This document shows, piece after piece, positions 60,904 through 64,000 of a stretch of DNA of 64,000 nucleotides (positions are counted from its first letter, which is position 1; the number at the start of each line of letters is the position of its first letter). The DNA lies in NCBI RefSeq assembly GCF_040655075.1, contig NZ_JBFAJC010000011.1, positions 124,001-188,000 of the forward strand, in the 5' to 3' direction. The notes under the pieces are model-generated. The model was given only the letters and a program-made list of their open reading frames with translations, ran no database searches and was not told where the DNA came from. This DNA is from Actinoallomurus sp040655075. GTDB taxonomy: Bacteria > Actinomycetota > Actinomycetes > Streptosporangiales > Streptosporangiaceae. Position numbers and translations under genes: made by a program.

Positions 60904-61377
60904 TCACCCCCACTGGCCGGGCTGGTAGTCACCGCCGGGCTGCCGGGTGATGACGTTCATGCGGTTGTAGGCGTTGATGAGGGCGATCAGGGACACCAGG
61001 GCGGCGAGTTGGTCTTCGTCGTAGTGCTTGGCGGCGTTCGCCCAGGCCTCGTCGGTGACACCGCCGGCGGCGTCGGCGATGCGGGTGCCCTGCTCGGTGA
61101 GCTCCAGGGCGGCGCGCTCGGCGTCGGTGAAGACCGTGGCCTCTCGCCAAGCGGCGAGCAGGTTGAGGCGCGTCGAGGTCTCCCCGGCGTGCGCGGCGTC
61201 CTTGGTGTGCATGTCGAGGCAGCCGGCGCAGCCGTTGATCTGGCTGGCGCGGATCTTCACCAGTTCCTGCGTCGCGGCCGGCAGCGTCGAGTCCGTCACG
61301 ACCTTGCCGGCGGAGTTGATGTACTTCGAGAACTTCGCCGCGGCCGGGTTGCCGTAGAAGTTGAGACGGGCGTCCAT
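60904..61377 (-). CDS. AhpD-like carboxymuconolactone decarboxylase family protein
   Basis: 157 residues from the ATG at 61377 (GGAGA upstream); earlier in-frame starts have no site. Helical alkylhydroperoxidase core with the redox pair CAGC in QINGCAGCLDMH (CxxC followed by His), as in AhpD. It begins LNFYGNPAAAKFSKYI and ends NRMNVITRQPGGDYQPG, typical of the stand-alone actinobacterial group. Probably a peroxide or alkyl-hydroperoxide reductase. Divergent from the ArsR regulator at 61556. Confidence 0.9.
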   Translation of the reverse strand: MDARLNFYGNPAAAKFSKYINSAGKVVTDSTLPAATQELVKIRASQINGCAGCLDMHTKDAAHAGETSTRLNLLAAWREATVFTDAERAALELTEQGTRIADAAGGVTDEAWANAAKHYDEDQLAALVSLIALINAYNRMNVITRQPGGDYQPGQWG

Positions 61378-61508
61378 GGTGATCTCCTTGCCGTGTTGGC
61401 TGCTACACCTCACTGACCCGATCGCCCGGCACGATGTGACAGCCGGCCGAATGTGATCTGCGTCTCCCGGCCGTGCCCCGGCTGACCGACCCGCTGGCCA
61501 ACAGTGAT

Positions 61509-61549
61509 GCAAAGACTCTTTGCAAAGACCCTTTGCGAACGCTTATGAT
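61509..61549 (+). promoter_or_regulatory. Double palindromic operator with overlapping promoter of the ArsR gene
   Basis: Two overlapping palindromes with the same arms, GCAAAG-ACT-CTTTGC (61509-61523) and GCAAAG-ACC-CTTTGC (61522-61536), followed by TATGAT (61544-61549), 7 bases before the ATG at 61556. The palindromes cover the -35 region, so binding by the ArsR-type protein would block its own transcription. A transcript starting at or next to the ATG would be leaderless. Confidence 0.75.
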
Positions 61550-61555
61550 CGCTGC

Positions 61556-62149
61556 ATGGCGGACCGCCCCCCAGCTCAGGAGATCACCGACGTCGCCGTG
61601 CTTCGGCTGCTCGCGCACCCCCTCAGACGCAAGATCGAAGAGTGCCTGCGTGACGGGCCGGTCAACTCCACGACCCTCGCGCGGGCGCTCGGTGAGAGCA
61701 CCGGGGCGACCAGCTACCACCTCCGGCAACTCGCCAAGCACGGGCTCGTCGAGGAGGTTCCCGAGCTGTCGAAGGGACGGGAACGCTGGTGGCGCGCTGT
61801 GCCCGCTGATCGGCGGTTCCCGCCGTACAGCCGCCAGACCCCGGAGGTGCGCGAGGCGCTTTCGGAGATGGTGCGGCACAACTTCGCCGAACTCGTCGAG
61901 CTCTTCTCTCGCTTCTCGGCCGGCCGGGAGGCACTGGGCGATTGGGCGGACGCGTTCCTGTTCTCCCGCGCCACCCTCCGTCTCACGCTCGATGAAGCAA
62001 AGGAGTTCTTCGAGGAGTACATCGCGCTGATCTACCGCTACTCACGACCCAAGGAGGAGACACCTCCCGGCGCACGTCCGATGCATGTCCGGCTGCTCGG
62101 CATCCCCGACGCGGACACCTCAACACCCACGGCAGGCTCCGAGGAATGA
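61556..62149 (+). CDS. ArsR-family transcriptional regulator with extended C-terminus
   Basis: 197 residues from the ATG at 61556. The HTH is VLRLLAHPLRRKIEECLRDG, TTLARALGESTGATSYHLRQL, followed by the wing LVEEVPELSKGRERWWRAV. After residue 90 there is an extra helical domain (VRHNFAELVELFSRFSAG, RLTLDEAKEFFEEYIAL), as in the ArsR group that also controls transporters and oxidoreductases. No metal-binding CxC motif is visible. It is divergent from the AhpD-like gene and autorepression at the double palindrome is likely. Confidence 0.9.
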   Translation: MADRPPAQEITDVAVLRLLAHPLRRKIEECLRDGPVNSTTLARALGESTGATSYHLRQLAKHGLVEEVPELSKGRERWWRAVPADRRFPPYSRQTPEVREALSEMVRHNFAELVELFSRFSAGREALGDWADAFLFSRATLRLTLDEAKEFFEEYIALIYRYSRPKEETPPGARPMHVRLLGIPDADTSTPTAGSEE

Positions 62150-62258
62150 GCCGGGCCGCCGAGCCTGCACGCTCGGCGACCCGGTGAACGGAGCCCGTGT
62201 CACCACGCCATAGGGCGTGTCTTCGCGTACACGAATCCCAGAGAAAGGAGAGCACGTC

Positions 62259-63746
62259 GTGCTGCTCTCATTCAAATCCCGCCGCGTCCGAGCGGTCGGA
62301 TGGGCGGTCGGCCTGCTGGCGTCGCTTCCGGCCCTCGTGCCGTTGTCGGCGACGGCGCGCCCCGCCGCGTACGACTCCGCCGGCCCGAGTGCCACCACCG
62401 TGAACCGCAGCGATGTCTCCTTCCGCGGAGGCGACGGAGTGACCCTGCACGGCACGGTCGTCGCACCGAGCAGGAGCACCCGCCCTGTTCCGGGCGTCGT
62501 GCTGGTGGGCGGCTCCGGTCCGGCGCCCCGGCAGGAGTACACGCAGGAGGCCGAGGCGTTCGCCCGCGCCGGGATCGCCGCGCTCATCTACGACAAGCGG
62601 ACCGTCGGCTACTCGAAGATGCACCGCGACTTCTCGCTCCTCGCCACCGACGCGCTCGCCGGCATGCGGACCCTCCGGGCCCGTCCCGGCGTCGACCCCG
62701 CGAAGGTCGGGTTGTGGGGGTTCAGTGAAGGCGGCTGGGTTCTGCCGCTGGCCGCGTCGCGGTCTTCGGACGTCGCGTTCCTGATCACGGTTGGTGGCCC
62801 CGGCTACACGCCGTTGCGCACACAGACCTGGAACCTCGCCGTCCACCTGCGGCATCAGAACGTCTCCGGATCACTTCTCGACACGATCAGCGGACCGGCG
62901 GCGCACCTCGTGGACGGCGCGGGCCTGTTCCCCTCGGCCGGGTACGACCCGGTGCCCCTGCTCGAACGCCTGCGGCAGCCGGTCCTCGCGTTGTGGGGTG
63001 AACATGACACCCAGGTGGTGCCGCGAGAAAGCGCGCAGATCTACGAACGCGCCCTCGCCCGCGCGGGAAACCAGCACGTCACCGTACGGTTCATCGCCGG
63101 TGCCGGCCACAACGGCCACCGTACGACCGACGGGTTCCACAATCTCGGCGGGCCGCTGCTGGGCGGCCATCCACTGGGCGCCCTCCCTCCCGCCTCTGCG
63201 GCCATGATGACGTCGTGGATCCACCAGGTCGCCGATGGCCACCCGCCGCTGTCCAGCACCGCCGCACCTCCACGGCAGGCCCTCACCAGCCGTGCCCCTT
63301 CGAACGGCGCCTGGTACGAGGCGAACGCTCTTGAGTGGGTCGCGATCGCGTGTCTTCTGGTGGCGTTCGCCGGATATCTGGTGACCGGGGTCATACGCCG
63401 GATCGCCGGGCGCACGGAAACAAGGGGACCGGCATGCCGCTCAGCACGCCTGCTCGCGGCGACCGGTCTGGTGACCGTCGCCGGAACACTGCTGTTCACG
63501 GTCTCGGTCTTCGCGACGAGCGGACAGCTCATCGGGCCGGTCCTCGTCGGTCGCCCGCTCCCGTGGCTGATTCTCCAACTCCTCGCCGTCATCGTGGCCG
63601 GCGCCACGGTCGCGACCGCCACGGTCGCCTGGCGGAATCGGCGCACACCGACGTCCGGCGGCCTGCGCATTCGTGTCGCCATGGTGACGGTCGCGGGAGC
63701 GATCTTCATCCCATGGGCGGCCTACTGGGGTCTCCTCGCCTGGTGA
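62259..63746 (+). CDS. Secreted/membrane alpha/beta hydrolase with C-terminal transmembrane helices
   Basis: 495 residues from the GTG at 62259 (AAAGGAGAG, 10 bases upstream); an earlier ATG lacks a site. A signal peptide or N-terminal anchor (AVGWAVGLLASLPALVPL) comes first. The hydrolase fold covers about 50-350: GVVLVGGSGPAPRQEY, nucleophile GFSEGGW, acid in GEHDTQV and His in GAGHNGH. About four hydrophobic helices follow (VAIACLLVAFAGYLV, TGLVTVAGTLLFTVS, WLILQLLAVIVAG, VTVAGAIFIPWAA). An external esterase or peptidase tethered to the membrane is expected. Confidence 0.88.
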   Translation: MLLSFKSRRVRAVGWAVGLLASLPALVPLSATARPAAYDSAGPSATTVNRSDVSFRGGDGVTLHGTVVAPSRSTRPVPGVVLVGGSGPAPRQEYTQEAEAFARAGIAALIYDKRTVGYSKMHRDFSLLATDALAGMRTLRARPGVDPAKVGLWGFSEGGWVLPLAASRSSDVAFLITVGGPGYTPLRTQTWNLAVHLRHQNVSGSLLDTISGPAAHLVDGAGLFPSAGYDPVPLLERLRQPVLALWGEHDTQVVPRESAQIYERALARAGNQHVTVRFIAGAGHNGHRTTDGFHNLGGPLLGGHPLGALPPASAAMMTSWIHQVADGHPPLSSTAAPPRQALTSRAPSNGAWYEANALEWVAIACLLVAFAGYLVTGVIRRIAGRTETRGPACRSARLLAATGLVTVAGTLLFTVSVFATSGQLIGPVLVGRPLPWLILQLLAVIVAGATVATATVAWRNRRTPTSGGLRIRVAMVTVAGAIFIPWAAYWGLLAW

Positions 63747-63810
63747 TCGGTGAACCTCGGTCACCTCGTCGGCCGCCGTGACCTCAAGCCTCATGGCAAC
63801 GAGGCGGCGC

Positions 63811-64000
63811 TCAGGCCAGGCGCAGGTCGATCCAGTAGACGTCGTCGCCGGGCAACTGGTACCGGTCGAACTCGACGAAGCCGTGCTTCTCCGCGAAGCG
63901 CAGGCCGTCGACGTTCGCGGCCCAGATGACCGTTTCGATCACCTCGGCGTCGAGCTCTCGTGCCTGGGCCAGCCCTCGCTCGTACAGTGCCTCCCCGAAC
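63811..64000 (-). CDS. GNAT N-acetyltransferase, C-terminal part (runs off the window)
   Basis: The last 62 codons are visible, ending at the TGA at 63811-63813. The sequence FGEALYERGLAQARELDAEV, NVDGLRFAEKHGFVEFDRYQL is the acetyl-CoA-binding end of a GNAT fold (the N-x-x-x-x-x-F-x-x-x-x-G-F pattern). The substrate and N-terminus are outside the window. It converges with the hydrolase gene at 63746. Confidence 0.85.
   Translation of the reverse strand, partial: FGEALYERGLAQARELDAEVIETVIWAANVDGLRFAEKHGFVEFDRYQLPGDDVYWIDLRLA

Overview
The window is high-GC DNA with GTG and TTG starts, purine-rich ribosome binding sites, and Actinobacteria-typical families (PASTA-less Ser/Thr kinases, XRE/DUF5753 plus DUF397 plus HATPase triads, NB-ARC/TPR proteins, SARP-like architectures, secreted trypsin-like proteases). 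It is most likely a chromosome segment of a filamentous actinomycete. The polymorphic-toxin N-terminus PPDRPGAEGFPSRA reminds me of the Streptosporangiales/Thermomonosporaceae, but that placement is an inference. No rRNA, tRNA or CRISPR array was found.

Layout. 1-19.6 kb is ordinary accessory chromosome: a kinase with WD40-like repeats, a membrane protein with a SecDF-head-like domain, an NB-ARC/TPR protein with a possible amyloid-like N-terminal motif, a flavoprotein disulfide reductase, three secreted or lipoprotein peptidases, an alpha/beta hydrolase with a divergent AraC regulator, two sister sulfotransferases around a poly-gamma-glutamate hydrolase-like lipoprotein, a family 2 glycosyltransferase, a D-2-hydroxyacid dehydrogenase and a run of four poorly known proteins. 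The run ends in a duplicated, frameshifted tail of its first gene (19605-19739).

19.7-45.0 kb is a defence island. It starts with 1.3 kb of lower-GC, gene-free DNA and a 51-codon small ORF, then a Ser/Thr kinase fused to an FtsK-type motor domain that has lost both Walker motifs (21504-23705). Converging on it is a minus-strand block: a GHKL (sacsin-like)-SF2 helicase fusion, a UvrD-type helicase, DrmA and DrmB of DISARM, joined by overlapping or nearly touching genes, then a perfect 20-bp hairpin and a RelE-like/UvrD fusion. Diverging from it is a coupled operon of an HTH-GHKL ATPase and two proteins of unknown function, followed by a Vsr-type nuclease and two dissimilar cytosine-5 DNA methyltransferases. 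No phospholipase-D-type drmC was found, so this is not a textbook DISARM locus. An identically spaced composite promoter-like element occurs at 20273-20336 (+) and 38101-38164 (-), both copies pointing into the island. It suggests that the kinase end and the helicase operon are controlled together.

45-64 kb returns to a mosaic: a HATPase / XRE-DUF5753 / DUF397 triad; two polymorphic-toxin-like genes with the same N-terminal region but different C-terminal domains (calpain-like protease; RNase-like), each followed by its own small immunity candidate; a PP2C-type phosphatase and a decayed second copy of its tail at 57.7 kb; small metabolic and regulatory pairs (XRE/aldo-keto reductase, MerR, AhpD-like/ArsR); and a kinase followed in the same frame by a Nudix domain that has no ordinary start codon. 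The right edge cuts a GNAT acetyltransferase.
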